A stretch of DNA of 64,000 bases from Paraburkholderia sp. LEh10 (GTDB taxonomy: Bacteria; Pseudomonadota; Gammaproteobacteria; Burkholderiales; Burkholderiaceae), in the NCBI RefSeq assembly GCF_017814945.1, contig NZ_JAGIPX010000033.1, positions 26,598 to 90,597 on the forward strand, given 5' to 3'. This document shows positions 44,147 to 52,873 of the stretch, piece by piece. The stretch's first letter is position 1. Each line of letters starts with the position of its first letter. A model generated the notes under the pieces. It had not been told where the DNA came from. It ran no database searches and was given only the letters and a program-made list of their open reading frames with translations. The position numbers were made by a program, and so were the translations under genes.

Positions 44147-44444
44147 ATGACACCTCCGGAGAGCGCCGGCTCTGGCGGGGATTTGCTGAAGGCATTTTCA
44201 CGCAGCAACTGGTTGTCCCAATGCGATGTCGGAAGTCGCTGGCTCCAGCATGCCGCACTACACGAGCATACGCCTGCGCAGATCGTTTTTCTTGACGCCC
44301 TTGTCAACGCCGGTCCGCTGCTGCTCGTACCAGCCTTCATCATCCATCACACCGGTTCGACGTCGCCAATAGCTTGTTGCGCGCGTGTGACGGAGAGCGT
44401 TCCAGATACCTAAGTCTTAAGCGGTGTCCCTGCGAGCCGGTTTT

Positions 44445-44876
44445 TTATTTCGCCGCTATGGTAATGCCTTCGCGGGCTGGCGTCGCCGTCTGATCAGATG
44501 GCGCAACCCACTGAATCCGGCAAGGTGCTAACAGCAGTTCGACGATACCGCGTGTGCGGACGCTCGCCGAAAGTGTGGCGATCTTCGACGGCATAAACCA
44601 CCGGCATCGTGCGATCTCGTTGCCCGGCTGTGCGACCGCGTCGGCCGGGACACCAGCCAAAAAGACATCGTGCAGCGTGCACAGACCACCAAACTGGAAG
44701 AGATAGATCAGCTCCGTCGCAACCAGTCCCGTCGCTTCTTCAAGCTCGCGCCGCGCGGCATCAACAGGCATCTCGTCGCGCCTCATCCGTCCACCGGGCA
44801 GCGCCCATCGCGAGCGCCCTCGCGACCAGCAGTACCGCTCCTCACGGATACACAGCACCGTTGCCCTGTCTTTCAT
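44445..44876 (-). CDS. NUDIX hydrolase
   Basis: About 143 residues from ATG 44876 (MKDRATVLCIREERYCWSRG). The NUDIX box is complete: GGRMRRDEMPVDAARRELEEATGL fits G-x5-E-x7-REL-x-EE-x-G-L, with the Glu residues that bind Mg. Such enzymes hydrolyse nucleoside diphosphate derivatives or oxidised nucleotides; the substrate cannot be assigned. The longer frame upstream of 44876 has no NUDIX character and is ignored. It stands between the two copies of the small DUF6566-like gene. Confidence 0.85.
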   Translation of the reverse strand: MKDRATVLCIREERYCWSRGRSRWALPGGRMRRDEMPVDAARRELEEATGLVATELIYLFQFGGLCTLHDVFLAGVPADAVAQPGNEIARCRWFMPSKIATLSASVRTRGIVELLLAPCRIQWVAPSDQTATPAREGITIAAK

Positions 44877-45215
44877 GCGCAGCCCGACCCTGTTAAGCGA
44901 GGCGACGATTTTATGACGACGCAGGTGATGAAGCCGCCCGATCAAAATTCCGGGCTTGTGAAGACATTCGCGGCAGGCGGCGATCCGCCGGGCGCGACTT
45001 CGAACAGAGTTCGATGTGCAGTGTGTACACCATGCCGTCACAAAGATGTCACAATTACGGGTTTTCGAGCCGGGCGGACGAGCTATCTCAATCTGGATTG
45101 CACAAGGATGCGTTCTCACGCATGACTGCAAGCGGATTCCACGACGTCTGCGCGCGGCCGAAGGCCATGTCAGGCATGCGAGCCTGCAAGACACGGCAAG
45201 TAAATGGAGCATGCC
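44877..45215. other. Divergent intergenic region
   Basis: 339 bp between the NUDIX gene and DUF6566-like copy 2, presumably holding both promoters. No gene or clear operator was seen. Confidence 0.4.
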
Positions 45216-45602
45216 ATGACACGTACGTACGAATACAAAGGGTTCGCCCTGCAGGTCGCAGTCGAATCCGGTTTCCGCAGCGGCCCAACAAAACGCGCAT
45301 CGCCACATCCGGGCTATGTCGCTGTCGTCCGGATTTGTGAGGCGGGCAGCGCCGTGCCCCGCCTGTCGCCACTCAGACTGGGTGAAGCAGGCGGCCACCC
45401 GTTCGATAGCGAAGCCGACGCCCTGAATGGCGGGTACATCGCAGCGCGCACGATCGTGGACGACCTGTTCGCTCAGGATTGTGCAGAACGCTCGGATACG
45501 CCCTTGCGGCAGTCACCGGGCGTGTTAGCTTCACGCGGAATCTTGCGGTCCGTCCGCGAACACACGCAACGGCCTGAAAAAGGGCACGCCCGCCAGATGT
45601 GA
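45216..45602 (+). CDS. Small conserved protein, DUF6566-like (copy 2), with extended C-terminus
   Basis: A 128-residue protein from ATG 45216 (MTRTYEYKGFALQVAVESG). It shares YVAVVRICEAG, PRLSPLRLGEAGGHPFDSEADALNGGYIAARTIVDDL with copy 1, in which the same positions read PLRLGETVGHPFRNQADALMGGFSAGRRLIDDL. It has about 40 extra residues at the C-terminus, rich in Arg and Ser. It lies on the opposite strand from copy 1, with the NUDIX gene between them. Function unknown. Confidence 0.8.
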   Translation: MTRTYEYKGFALQVAVESGFRSGPTKRASPHPGYVAVVRICEAGSAVPRLSPLRLGEAGGHPFDSEADALNGGYIAARTIVDDLFAQDCAERSDTPLRQSPGVLASRGILRSVREHTQRPEKGHARQM

Positions 45603-45693
45603 ACGGGGCGCCTGCTCCCGGATGCGACCCGTTCCGGCGGAACCAGTTGGCGTCCTTTGAGTGTGCAAGGAAGCCCAACAATCACCCCGGGCT

Positions 45694-46342
45694 TCACACG
45701 ATGGATGAGTGATCGTGCCCCTTCGGTCCGGTTCTCAACTTCTTCGCGTGATTCCCAATCCGCTCGATGACTGATGACATGGACAGATAGTCGAGCGAAG
45801 AAGCGATGATGCGAGGATTCTCAGCCATGTACGCGTTGGCAGTTTGCGCACAAAAGCGCGGTACCGGTCGTCGATCGCCTCATCGTCGCGCGTGGTCTGT
45901 GCAGCCGCAACCGTATCGAGCCGGCCGAATGCGGCGAGCGCGTGGTGGAGGATGGCGACGGCCATCTGACCGGATGACTGGATCTCGGCAACATTGACGT
46001 TCGTGCCGGCGCCGCCATTCGCGATCCGGCGCGTGCACTTCGCGATCTTGCGTGCCCCATCGCCGGCACGCTTGAGATTGGTAATGCCCTTCGAGATGGC
46101 CATCAGTCGACGCAGGTCGGATGCACTGGGCGCTAGCGCCGTGAGAGATGTTGCCGCACTCGGCATCGATCTCGACTTCCATCTCATTGAGTCGATGTTC
46201 GTCATCAACCACCTTCTCGACCAGGCCCATGTCGAAGCAGCTGAGCGCTTCCATCGCATCGTTCAATTGCGATTGAACGAGTCCATCCATCTCGAAGAAC
46301 AAGGTCAGCGTCGAACCCGCTGGAAATGTACGTGTCCGACAT
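45694..46342 (-). pseudogene. phoU: phoU with several frameshifts
   Basis: The start is ATG 46342 (GGAGG upstream): MSDTYISSGFDADL. The match then changes frame to FEMDGLVQSQLNDAMEALSCFDMGLVEKVVDDEHRLNEMEVEIDAECGNI, changes again to SDLRRLMAISKGITNLKRAGDGARKIAKCTRRI, and the C-terminus ERIGNHAKKLRTGPKGHDHSS lies in yet another frame ending at 45694. All pieces are collinear with PhoU, the phosphate-signalling regulator (about 230 residues). At least three indels are needed, so this is a true pseudogene rather than one sequencing slip. Confidence 0.85.
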
Positions 46343-46407
46343 CGAAAACGCCCTCCGCTCAAAAGAGAATAAACTGTTTGTATCGTTTGTAAATTCTGCG
46401 CAAAACC

Positions 46408-46833
46408 ATGAAGCCACAGGCCACCCGGAACGGAAGCGGCAAACGACCATCTGTGCACCCGGTTGCAGGTGCCAACAAGGCAGCTGCAGATAACGAGTCC
46501 GTTAATAAGACGAAGGCTCGACGTTCGGCGACGAAGGCGAAGATCCGAAAGGCAACAACCGTTGGAAAGCCTCTCCTGCACGTCGTTCGGCACCGCAAGG
46601 AGCAGGTCAAGCGGGAAAAGGTCGTGCGGGACACCTTCACGATGCCGAGGGCGGACTATGAAAAGCTCGCGGTGCTCAAGCAGCGGTGCCTCGATGCGGG
46701 CGTCGCCGTGAAAAAGAGCGAACTCGTGCGCGCGGGCCTGCTTCTGCTGGAGTCCAAGCCGACGAAACGCCTTCTCGCAGCCGTCAAGGCTGTCGAGCCC
46801 GTCAAAACCGGCCGGCCACCAAAATCGAAATGA
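46408..46833 (+). CDS. Basic protein with ribbon-helix-helix-like C-terminal half
   Basis: A 141-residue, strongly basic protein. The first 65 residues are low-complexity (Lys, Ala, Arg, Asn). The second half, KREKVVRDTFTMPRADYEKLAVLKQRCLDAGVAVKKSELVRAGLLLLESK, has the beta-helix-helix spacing of ribbon-helix-helix DNA-binding domains. It ends in VKTGRPPKSK, an AT-hook-like GRP motif. It may be a nucleoid or regulatory protein. It is divergent from the ruined phoU. No obvious Shine-Dalgarno sequence precedes the ATG. Confidence 0.7.
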   Translation: MKPQATRNGSGKRPSVHPVAGANKAAADNESVNKTKARRSATKAKIRKATTVGKPLLHVVRHRKEQVKREKVVRDTFTMPRADYEKLAVLKQRCLDAGVAVKKSELVRAGLLLLESKPTKRLLAAVKAVEPVKTGRPPKSK

Positions 46834-47022
46834 CCGTGCGCCGGGCCTGATATTTGCATCGTATGGCGGCGACAACCAGGGCTTGCGAGACGCAGTCGCG
46901 CTTGCGCTGTCCGGGTTCAGCCGGTAACGGTTCAGGCTCCGATGCGAACATGCTGGCAACGCGCGACACGCCCGCACGAAGAGTCACATGACCCCGTCGT
47001 TTGCCACGGAGAGCTCTCGCTC

Positions 47023-48684
47023 ATGACCTTGACGTTCACGCTGATCGATCTGGCTGGATCCGTTGCGCTGCTGCTGTGGGGCACCCACATGGTGCAGACC
47101 GGCATCCAGCGGGCATTCGGTGCCGGTCTTCGCTCAGTGCTGGGGCGGGCCCTGCGCGGGCGGCTGGGCGCCTTCCTGGCCGGGATGGGCGTCACCGCGG
47201 TATTGCAGAGCAGTACGGCGACGGGGCTCATGACGGCCGGCTTCGCTGCTGGCGGCCTGGTCGAGCTGGTCCCCGCGCTCGCCGTCATGCTCGGTGCTAA
47301 CGTCGGCACGACACTGATCGTGCAGGTGCTGTCGTTCAATGTTGTAGCGGCCTCGCCGGCGCTGATACTCATCGGCGTGCTCATGTTCCGGAAGGCCTCG
47401 GACACACGGGCACACGATCTGGGCCGCGTCCTGATTGGCCTGGGCCTGATGCTGCTCGCGCTGCACCAGTCGCTCGGGCTGATGACGGACTACGAGGACG
47501 CGCCTAGTCTGCGCATGCTGCTAGGCGCCGCATCCACTGTGCCGCTGGTGGATGTGCTGCTGGCAGCGGGTCTGACCTGGGCCGCGCATTCAAGCGTGGC
47601 AATCATCCTGCTCATCATGTCGCTGTGTGCGCAGAACGTGGTGCCGCCCGATGCCGCGTTCGCACTGGTGCTGGGTGCGAATCTCGGCACGGCAATCAAC
47701 CCGCTGCTGGAAGGCACCACCGCAGGCGATCCGGCGTCGAAGCGGCTGCCGGTGGGCAATCTGCTCTCGCGGGTCGTGGGCGTCGTGATCGCGCTCGCCT
47801 TGCTCGGGCCGCTTGGCCAGTTCATGGTTGCGATGGAACCGGACAATGCCCGGGTGGTAGCCGATTTTCATACGCTGTTCAACCTCGTGCTTGCCTGCCT
47901 GTTCTTGCCGGTGCTGTCTCCGTACGCGCGACTGCTAGGCCGGCTGCTACCTCAGCGCGCGGACCCGGCCGATCCGTCGCGGCCCCTTTATCTGGATCCA
48001 GCCGCACGGCAGATTCCGATGGTGGCGCTTGGCAATGCGGCACGTGAGGCACTGCGTCTCGCCGATGTGCTCGGCGAGATGCTGATGGGTGCCCGTGCGG
48101 CGCTGGTGGAGGGCGACCGGAAGCTGATTTTGGAAACCCGCCGGCGCGATGACATCCTGGACAGCCTGAATACGGCGATCAAGACGTACCTGACCTCGCT
48201 CGATCCCGAACAGCTTGCCGAGAATGACCATAGGCGGTTACACGAAATCCTGACCTTCGCGATCAACATCGAGCAGGCGGGCGATGTGGTGGATCTGAAC
48301 CTGCTCCCGCACGCCACCAAGCGCATGAAGCGCGGACTTGCGTTTTCGAAGGAAGGGGAAGCGGAACTGCTGGCCATGATGGACCGCCTGATGGCCAATC
48401 TGCGTACCGCCGCGTCGCTGTTCATGACGGAGGATCCCCGTACGGCCCGCATGCTGGCTGACGAGAAGGTGGCCTTCCGGGAGGCGGAATCCGCGGCGAC
48501 GGCAGCCCACTTTGGCCGCCTGCGTTCCGGGCGCATCGACACGGCCCAGACCAGTGCACTGCACCTCGATCTGCTCCGTGACCTGAAGCTCATCAATTCG
48601 CATATCGTGGCCGCCGCCGCGTACCCGGTCCTCGAACGCACGGGAGCCCTGCTGCCCAGTCGGATTGCCGCAAACGAGATGTAG
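47023..48684 (+). CDS. Na+/phosphate cotransporter family protein with PhoU-like C-terminal domain
   Basis: About 553 residues from ATG 47023 (GGAG upstream); the longer frame adds 27 unlikely residues. Two PNaS repeats are visible: LLLWGTHMVQTGIQRAFG and VTAVLQSSTATGLMTAGFAAGG (QSSTA motif), then AAHSSVAIILLIMSL as the second, degenerate QSS motif, and ANLGTAINPLLEG. About eight hydrophobic segments precede a soluble C-terminal part (residues about 340-550) with PhoU-like helices (LADVLGEMLMGARAALVEGDRKLILETRRRDDILDSLNTAIKTYL). It should import phosphate with Na+ at low affinity. The nearby phoU is broken. Confidence 0.9.
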   Translation: MTLTFTLIDLAGSVALLLWGTHMVQTGIQRAFGAGLRSVLGRALRGRLGAFLAGMGVTAVLQSSTATGLMTAGFAAGGLVELVPALAVMLGANVGTTLIVQVLSFNVVAASPALILIGVLMFRKASDTRAHDLGRVLIGLGLMLLALHQSLGLMTDYEDAPSLRMLLGAASTVPLVDVLLAAGLTWAAHSSVAIILLIMSLCAQNVVPPDAAFALVLGANLGTAINPLLEGTTAGDPASKRLPVGNLLSRVVGVVIALALLGPLGQFMVAMEPDNARVVADFHTLFNLVLACLFLPVLSPYARLLGRLLPQRADPADPSRPLYLDPAARQIPMVALGNAAREALRLADVLGEMLMGARAALVEGDRKLILETRRRDDILDSLNTAIKTYLTSLDPEQLAENDHRRLHEILTFAINIEQAGDVVDLNLLPHATKRMKRGLAFSKEGEAELLAMMDRLMANLRTAASLFMTEDPRTARMLADEKVAFREAESAATAAHFGRLRSGRIDTAQTSALHLDLLRDLKLINSHIVAAAAYPVLERTGALLPSRIAANEM

Positions 48685-48719
48685 TCCGAAATAAATTTCG
48701 GAGGTGCTCGACTCGAGCA
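48685..48719. terminator. Two back-to-back palindromes between convergent genes
   Basis: TCCGAAATAAATTTCGGA (48685-48702; 8-bp arms, 2-bp loop) starts next to the cotransporter stop, and TGCTCGACTCGAGCA (48705-48719; 7-bp arms, 1-bp centre) lies next to the stop of the receiver gene. They fill the 36-bp space between two convergent genes, so a bidirectional terminator is likely; loops this short would limit hairpin stability. Confidence 0.5.
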
Positions 48720-48720
48720 G

Positions 48721-49122
48721 TCACGCATTGCCACCGTCAGGCCCGCTTCCCTGCCCGGACGCGGGATGTGGCGAGAGACGTTCGATCAGATCCAGTATTT
48801 CCTCCGGCGAGAACGGCTTGTGCAAGAACGCTCGTGCGCCCTGTTCAAGCGCCCGACCAACGGCCGCCTCGTCGCCGTGCGACGATATGAAAATCACGGG
48901 AGCGTCCACGCCCCGTTCGAGCAGCAGCCGCTGAACTTCGAGCCCATTCGCGCCCTTCAATTCAAGATCCAGCAGGACGCAGCCAGCACGCCCACTTTGG
49001 GCGAAGGCGAGAAAGTCCTCTCCGGAAGAAAAAGGCACCGCGGTATGGCCGGCTGATTTCAGCAGACTCGTCAGACTCTTCCGTATCAACGCGTCGTCAT
49101 CGATGATGCAGACAATGCCCAT
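48721..49122 (-). CDS. Single-domain response regulator (receiver only)
   Basis: A 133-residue CheY/FixJ-type receiver domain: VCIIDDDALIRKSL (acidic pocket), CVLLDLELKGANGLEVQRLLL (phospho-Asp), VIFISSHGDEAAVGRALEQGARAFLHKPF (Ser/Thr and Lys). A short C-terminal tail (SPHPASGQGSGPDGGNA) replaces an output domain. It may pass phosphate in a relay or act by protein contact. No kinase gene is adjacent. Two tandem 14-bp repeats occupy the place of its ribosome site. Confidence 0.9.
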   Translation of the reverse strand: MGIVCIIDDDALIRKSLTSLLKSAGHTAVPFSSGEDFLAFAQSGRAGCVLLDLELKGANGLEVQRLLLERGVDAPVIFISSHGDEAAVGRALEQGARAFLHKPFSPEEILDLIERLSPHPASGQGSGPDGGNA

Positions 49123-49124
49123 TT

Positions 49125-49152
49125 AATTTAAACCAGATAATTTAAACCAGAT
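49125..49152. repeat. Tandem 14-bp direct repeat abutting the receiver start codon
   Basis: Two contiguous copies of AATTTAAACCAGAT (49125-49138, 49139-49152). On the coding strand they read ATCTGGTTTAAATT twice, ending two bases before the ATG at 49122. They are very A/T-rich and leave no Shine-Dalgarno sequence. Confidence 0.75.
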
Positions 49153-49176
49153 ATGAATTGAATCGCGCGCTGGCCG

Positions 49177-50661
49177 CTACATATACGGGACAGTAGCCGG
49201 TGCCGCAATGGTCAATGCCATCGGCGAGGATCGCCGTGGGGCCGTCAGCAAAGTATCGATGCCGGGGCTCGACAGGTAACGCTTGCTGACCTGCATGCGC
49301 TCACCGGCTTCCTCGAGTTTTTCAAATGCGTACATGCGAACGCAGTCAAGCAGTGAATAATATTTCGACAGTCCGGCCGCGTGCACGAGGAGCAACGACT
49401 TGGACGCGAGACTCACCACGCAATCGAGCACGGCGTCGTGTCCCAATTGCTCGCACGTGGCGAGTTCACAGGCCGCTTCGAGCCTGAAAGTAGAGGGGAA
49501 GACCGCGAGTCGCCGCAACACGGTACGCTCAGCCTCTCCGAGCAGCTCGTAGCTCCATTCGACACTCGCCCGTAGTGTCCGTTGCCTCGGGTGCGCAGTG
49601 CGCAACCCACCGGAGAGCGACAACAGCGAACGGTCCAGATCTGCCAGGAGCCCCTTTATGCCAAGCGATGCGGCCCGCGCGGCGGCAAGCTCCAGCCCCA
49701 GGGGTAAGCCATTGAGTCTTCCACATACGCTGGCGACCATCCGCAGCGTTTTGAGGTCGCGGGGGAAGTCCGTCCCCATTGCATGCGCACGTGCGATGAA
49801 AACCCTGACTGCACTGCATGCCTCCAGATCGCTCTCGCTCGCCCCAGTGTCCGGCACAGCAAGTGGGGCAACCCGGTAAATGCGTTCGCAAGCGACCCGC
49901 AGTGGTTCGCGGCTTGTCACGATCATCGAGACCGCTGCATTCGAAGCTGCGATGGCTTCGCAGAGCTCTGCCAGCTCGTCCACGCACCGCTCGCAATTGT
50001 CGAATACGAGTACAAGCTTGCGAGCGCCTATTTCGCGCACGACGTCGTCGCTTTCGACGTTGCAGGAATCTCCGGAACCGCGAAGCGCGCGCAGCAGCGT
50101 CCCCATGAGTTTGTCACGCCCGGTCACACTGGCGAGATCGACGTGACACAGTTTGATCCTGCGCGAACATGCCAGGGCCGCCGCGGCTTCGAGTGCAAGG
50201 TGTGATTTTCCGACCCCGCCGGGGCCCACCAGGGTCACGAGCACCTCCCGCTCGAACAAGTTGCGAAGCTCTGCAAGCTCGTCTTCGCGGCCAATCAACG
50301 ACCATTTGCGCTGTGCGGTGAGCGCGTGTGCCTGCACAGGTACAGCGTCGACAACCGGCACGCGTGTATTCTCGGCGGGCGGCGCCAAACGGTAGCCCCT
50401 GCCCGCCTCCGTCCGGATCCAGCCGTGCTTGCCGCCAAACAACTTCCGTAGCGTCGAAATATGTACGTGAAGGTTGTTCTCAACGACAACTGTGTTCGGC
50501 CATACGGTACGCATGATATGGTCCTTCGTGACCAGCCCCCCTTCGGCACGGATGAGAAGTTCCAGGATTTCGAAAGCTCGAGCCCCGATATGCTGAGGCT
50601 GACCATCGGCGAACACCTGACGGCATTCGAGAGAGACCGACACTCGATCAAAATTGTGCAT
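49177..50661 (-). CDS. Winged-helix transcriptional regulator with NB-ARC/STAND-type ATPase domain
   Basis: About 494 residues from ATG 50661 (GGGGAG upstream); longer starts up to 50826 exist but add unstructured sequence. The OmpR-type winged helix (VFADGQPQHIGARAFEILELLIRAEGGLVTKDHIMRTVWPNTVVVENNLHVHISTLRKLFG, GRGYRL) is followed by an ATPase: VTLVGPGGVGKSHLALEAAAAL (Walker A), KLVLVFDNCERCVDEL (Walker B-like) and MIVTSREPLRV (sensor). GLPLGLELAAARAASLG and LRASVEWSYELLGEAERTVLRRLAVFPSTF complete the STAND pattern. Such proteins sense a ligand and activate transcription; targets are unknown. Confidence 0.88.
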   Translation of the reverse strand: MHNFDRVSVSLECRQVFADGQPQHIGARAFEILELLIRAEGGLVTKDHIMRTVWPNTVVVENNLHVHISTLRKLFGGKHGWIRTEAGRGYRLAPPAENTRVPVVDAVPVQAHALTAQRKWSLIGREDELAELRNLFEREVLVTLVGPGGVGKSHLALEAAAALACSRRIKLCHVDLASVTGRDKLMGTLLRALRGSGDSCNVESDDVVREIGARKLVLVFDNCERCVDELAELCEAIAASNAAVSMIVTSREPLRVACERIYRVAPLAVPDTGASESDLEACSAVRVFIARAHAMGTDFPRDLKTLRMVASVCGRLNGLPLGLELAAARAASLGIKGLLADLDRSLLSLSGGLRTAHPRQRTLRASVEWSYELLGEAERTVLRRLAVFPSTFRLEAACELATCEQLGHDAVLDCVVSLASKSLLLVHAAGLSKYYSLLDCVRMYAFEKLEEAGERMQVSKRYLSSPGIDTLLTAPRRSSPMALTIAAPATVPYM

Positions 50662-50864
50662 TTCCCACGCTCTCCCCATATTCGCCCGTGCCTCGCGACG
50701 CTGGCATCGTGCCGGATTCGACTCCCCGCTCATCATGCGGAGCAAATACGGCAGGGCTCGTACGCATACTAGAGGGTGGTCGAGCACCGGACCATTATCC
50801 ATAAGTCTAAGCTCGGTTCCATCCACGGCGCGGAGCTGAGGCGCAGCGGGCGAACGCGGCGCGA

Positions 50865-51998
50865 TCAGATACGCCCGGCTCCTTCGCGAGGGCGAAGCAG
50901 CGCGGAGCCACGCCAGTTACGCGCCCCGCCGCGCTCGTACTGTGGGGGATACTGGATCCCGTCGAGCGCATCGAGCTGCTCGGCTGCATGCCATACCCAA
51001 CGCGGATCGTCGATGAAGGCACGCCCCAGCGCAACGAAGTCCGCCTGCCCTTCGGCGAGCACGGCTTCAGCCTGTCGCGGCGCCACGATCATGCCAACGG
51101 TCCGGGTAATTACTCCGGTGGCCGCTTTTACCTCGGCCGCGAGGTGCGTTTGATACCCGGCGGCCACTGGAATCCTGGCAGGGGCTACGCCACCCGACGT
51201 CACGCATACATAGGCCACGCCACGTTGTTCGAGGGCTTTTGCCAGCGTCGCCGCTTCATCAACGGTGATACCGTCTGGCAGCCAGTCCGTCCCCGTGATG
51301 CGAGAACCGAGTGCAACTTCCGGAGGCAGTGCGGCCTTTACGGCATCGGCGATCTCCAACGTGAGTCGCATCCGGTTCTCTAGCGTGCCGCCGTAGTCGT
51401 CCTGTCGACGATTGGCGAGCGGCGAGAGAAACTGATGCAGCAGATAACCGTGCGCGGCGTGAATCTCCACAACGTCAAAGCCCAAACGGGCGGCGCGCGA
51501 TGCCGAGGCAACAAAGGCCGCTTTCACGCGGGTGATGCCGTCCACCGTCATTTCCCGCGGCGTATGCCAGCCCGCAACGAACGGAATGGCCGACGGAGCT
51601 TCGGTGATCCACGGTCGCTCATCGGGACCGAGCGCCCCGCGTCCCTCCCACGGACGCTGTGCTGACGCCTTCCGTCCCGCATGCCCGAGCTGGATCCCCC
51701 AGCGCGTACCCTCCGGCGCGACCCGCCGCGCGGATTCGATCACGTGCCCGAGAGCCTTTTCCGACGCATCGTCATAGAGGCCGAGGCACCCGTGGGTAAT
51801 GCGGGCCTGAGGCTCAATAGCGGTGGCTTCGAGCATGATCAGGCCTGCTCCGGATATCCCGAGCTGCATGAGGTTCATCAGGTGCCAGTCATTGGCGCGG
51901 CCGTCGACGGCGCTGTACTGGCACATAGGCGATACGGCAATCCGGTTTGGCATGCGAACCGGGCCAACGTCGAGCGGCGTGAAGAGTATTGAGGACAT
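50865..51998 (-). CDS. Old yellow enzyme family NADH:flavin oxidoreductase (YqjM/NamA type)
   Basis: A 377-residue FMN-binding TIM barrel. Markers of the thermophilic-like OYE subgroup: FTPLDVGPVRMPNRIAVSPMCQYSA (with the redox-tuning Cys), RWGIQLGHAGRKAS, FDVVEIHAAHGYLLHQFLSPLANRRQDDYGG (two His that bind the substrate carbonyl), and RTVGMIVAPRQAEAVLAEGQADFVALGRAFIDDPRW (FMN phosphate site). It reduces activated C=C bonds of enones or nitro-alkenes with NAD(P)H, often in detoxification. It stands alone with no obvious operon partner. Confidence 0.93.
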   Translation of the reverse strand: MSSILFTPLDVGPVRMPNRIAVSPMCQYSAVDGRANDWHLMNLMQLGISGAGLIMLEATAIEPQARITHGCLGLYDDASEKALGHVIESARRVAPEGTRWGIQLGHAGRKASAQRPWEGRGALGPDERPWITEAPSAIPFVAGWHTPREMTVDGITRVKAAFVASASRAARLGFDVVEIHAAHGYLLHQFLSPLANRRQDDYGGTLENRMRLTLEIADAVKAALPPEVALGSRITGTDWLPDGITVDEAATLAKALEQRGVAYVCVTSGGVAPARIPVAAGYQTHLAAEVKAATGVITRTVGMIVAPRQAEAVLAEGQADFVALGRAFIDDPRWVWHAAEQLDALDGIQYPPQYERGGARNWRGSALLRPREGAGRI

Positions 51999-52402
51999 GG
52001 CGATCCCTTCGGCAAATGGTGAACGTAAGGTTGGGAAACGCGACGGGAGATAAAGTCGCGTTTCGCGTCACCGCGACATTACGGGCTCGTACCCATGACG
52101 TGAATACTCACGAAACGGAATGCCAGATTGCGTCGCACGCAACGCGACAGACAGGACGGGACCGGCTCGGGAACGCTACGGCGCACGCTCAACGTCCGAT
52201 GCTGCCACTCATCTTCTACGCGCTCCGAGTGTTAGCCGACATCGTTTCGCATTCATGGCGCGCGCATTCTGCACCAGATGGACGATGCTCTGGATCATCC
52301 GCTGCCGCCTGGCTTATTCGTTGAATCGTGTTCCGCTGCAACGTGCTCTCGCAAGGGCACACCGACGCTTGAGCGCGACGCTGTCCGACGCGCCACAGCG
52401 CA
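51999..52402. other. Intergenic region between OYE and DUF3331 genes
   Basis: 404 bp. It must hold the promoter of the old yellow enzyme gene, but no recognisable operator was found and no gene is called. Confidence 0.4.
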
Positions 52403-52810
52403 TCATGCGATCACCGGCTCGAAATCGCCGATCTCGGCCGTGCGCAGCACCGACGCGAGGATCATCTCGCTGGCATTCAGCGCGGGCGGCTGACAGTGGC
52501 GCGGCTGAAAGACCTCGTCGCCACGGCGGATCGCTCGTCCGCTCATCGCGCATACGCCCGGGCCACGCGCGCGGGCCGCTTGCCAGGTCTGGTCGCCGTA
52601 CGAGCAACGGGTCGCCTCGCTCCACGCAATCGTGGCGGTCACGTCCGTCTGCCGCTCAAGCAAACGAATCGTCGCCTGATGTACGGCACTGGATGCTATC
52701 CCGCGAGATTGCAGCACACGCTCCGCCACCATCGCAGGATAGGCATACACCCGCGACAGCAGATCGACCGTCCACCGCCACGGATCGCGATTCGTTTCGA
52801 ATATCGACAT
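52403..52810 (-). CDS. DUF3331-type protein
   Basis: A 135-residue protein, MSIFETNRDPWRWTVDLLSRVYAYPAMVAERVLQ. The core ATIRLLERQTDVTATIAWSEATRCSYGDQTWQAARARGPGVCAMSGRAIRRGDEVFQPR matches the DUF3331 pattern known from Burkholderia, with a Cys-x-(Met)-Ser-Gly turn resembling a small metal- or nucleic-acid-binding element. Function is unknown. It lies between an oxidoreductase gene and AraC regulators, on the same strand as both neighbours, but with gaps that argue against a tight operon. Confidence 0.75.
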   Translation of the reverse strand: MSIFETNRDPWRWTVDLLSRVYAYPAMVAERVLQSRGIASSAVHQATIRLLERQTDVTATIAWSEATRCSYGDQTWQAARARGPGVCAMSGRAIRRGDEVFQPRHCQPPALNASEMILASVLRTAEIGDFEPVIA

Positions 52811-52873
52811 GATGCTGCCCTCCCTTGTCCCGCCAGCGTACTGCGCCGGCGCGAGCGTCTGGTGTACCCCGTG

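Noticed and set aside
45880..46977. A 365-residue minus-strand frame
   Set aside because: It only links part of the broken phoU with antisense of the neighbouring basic-protein gene; only the phoU segment has family similarity.
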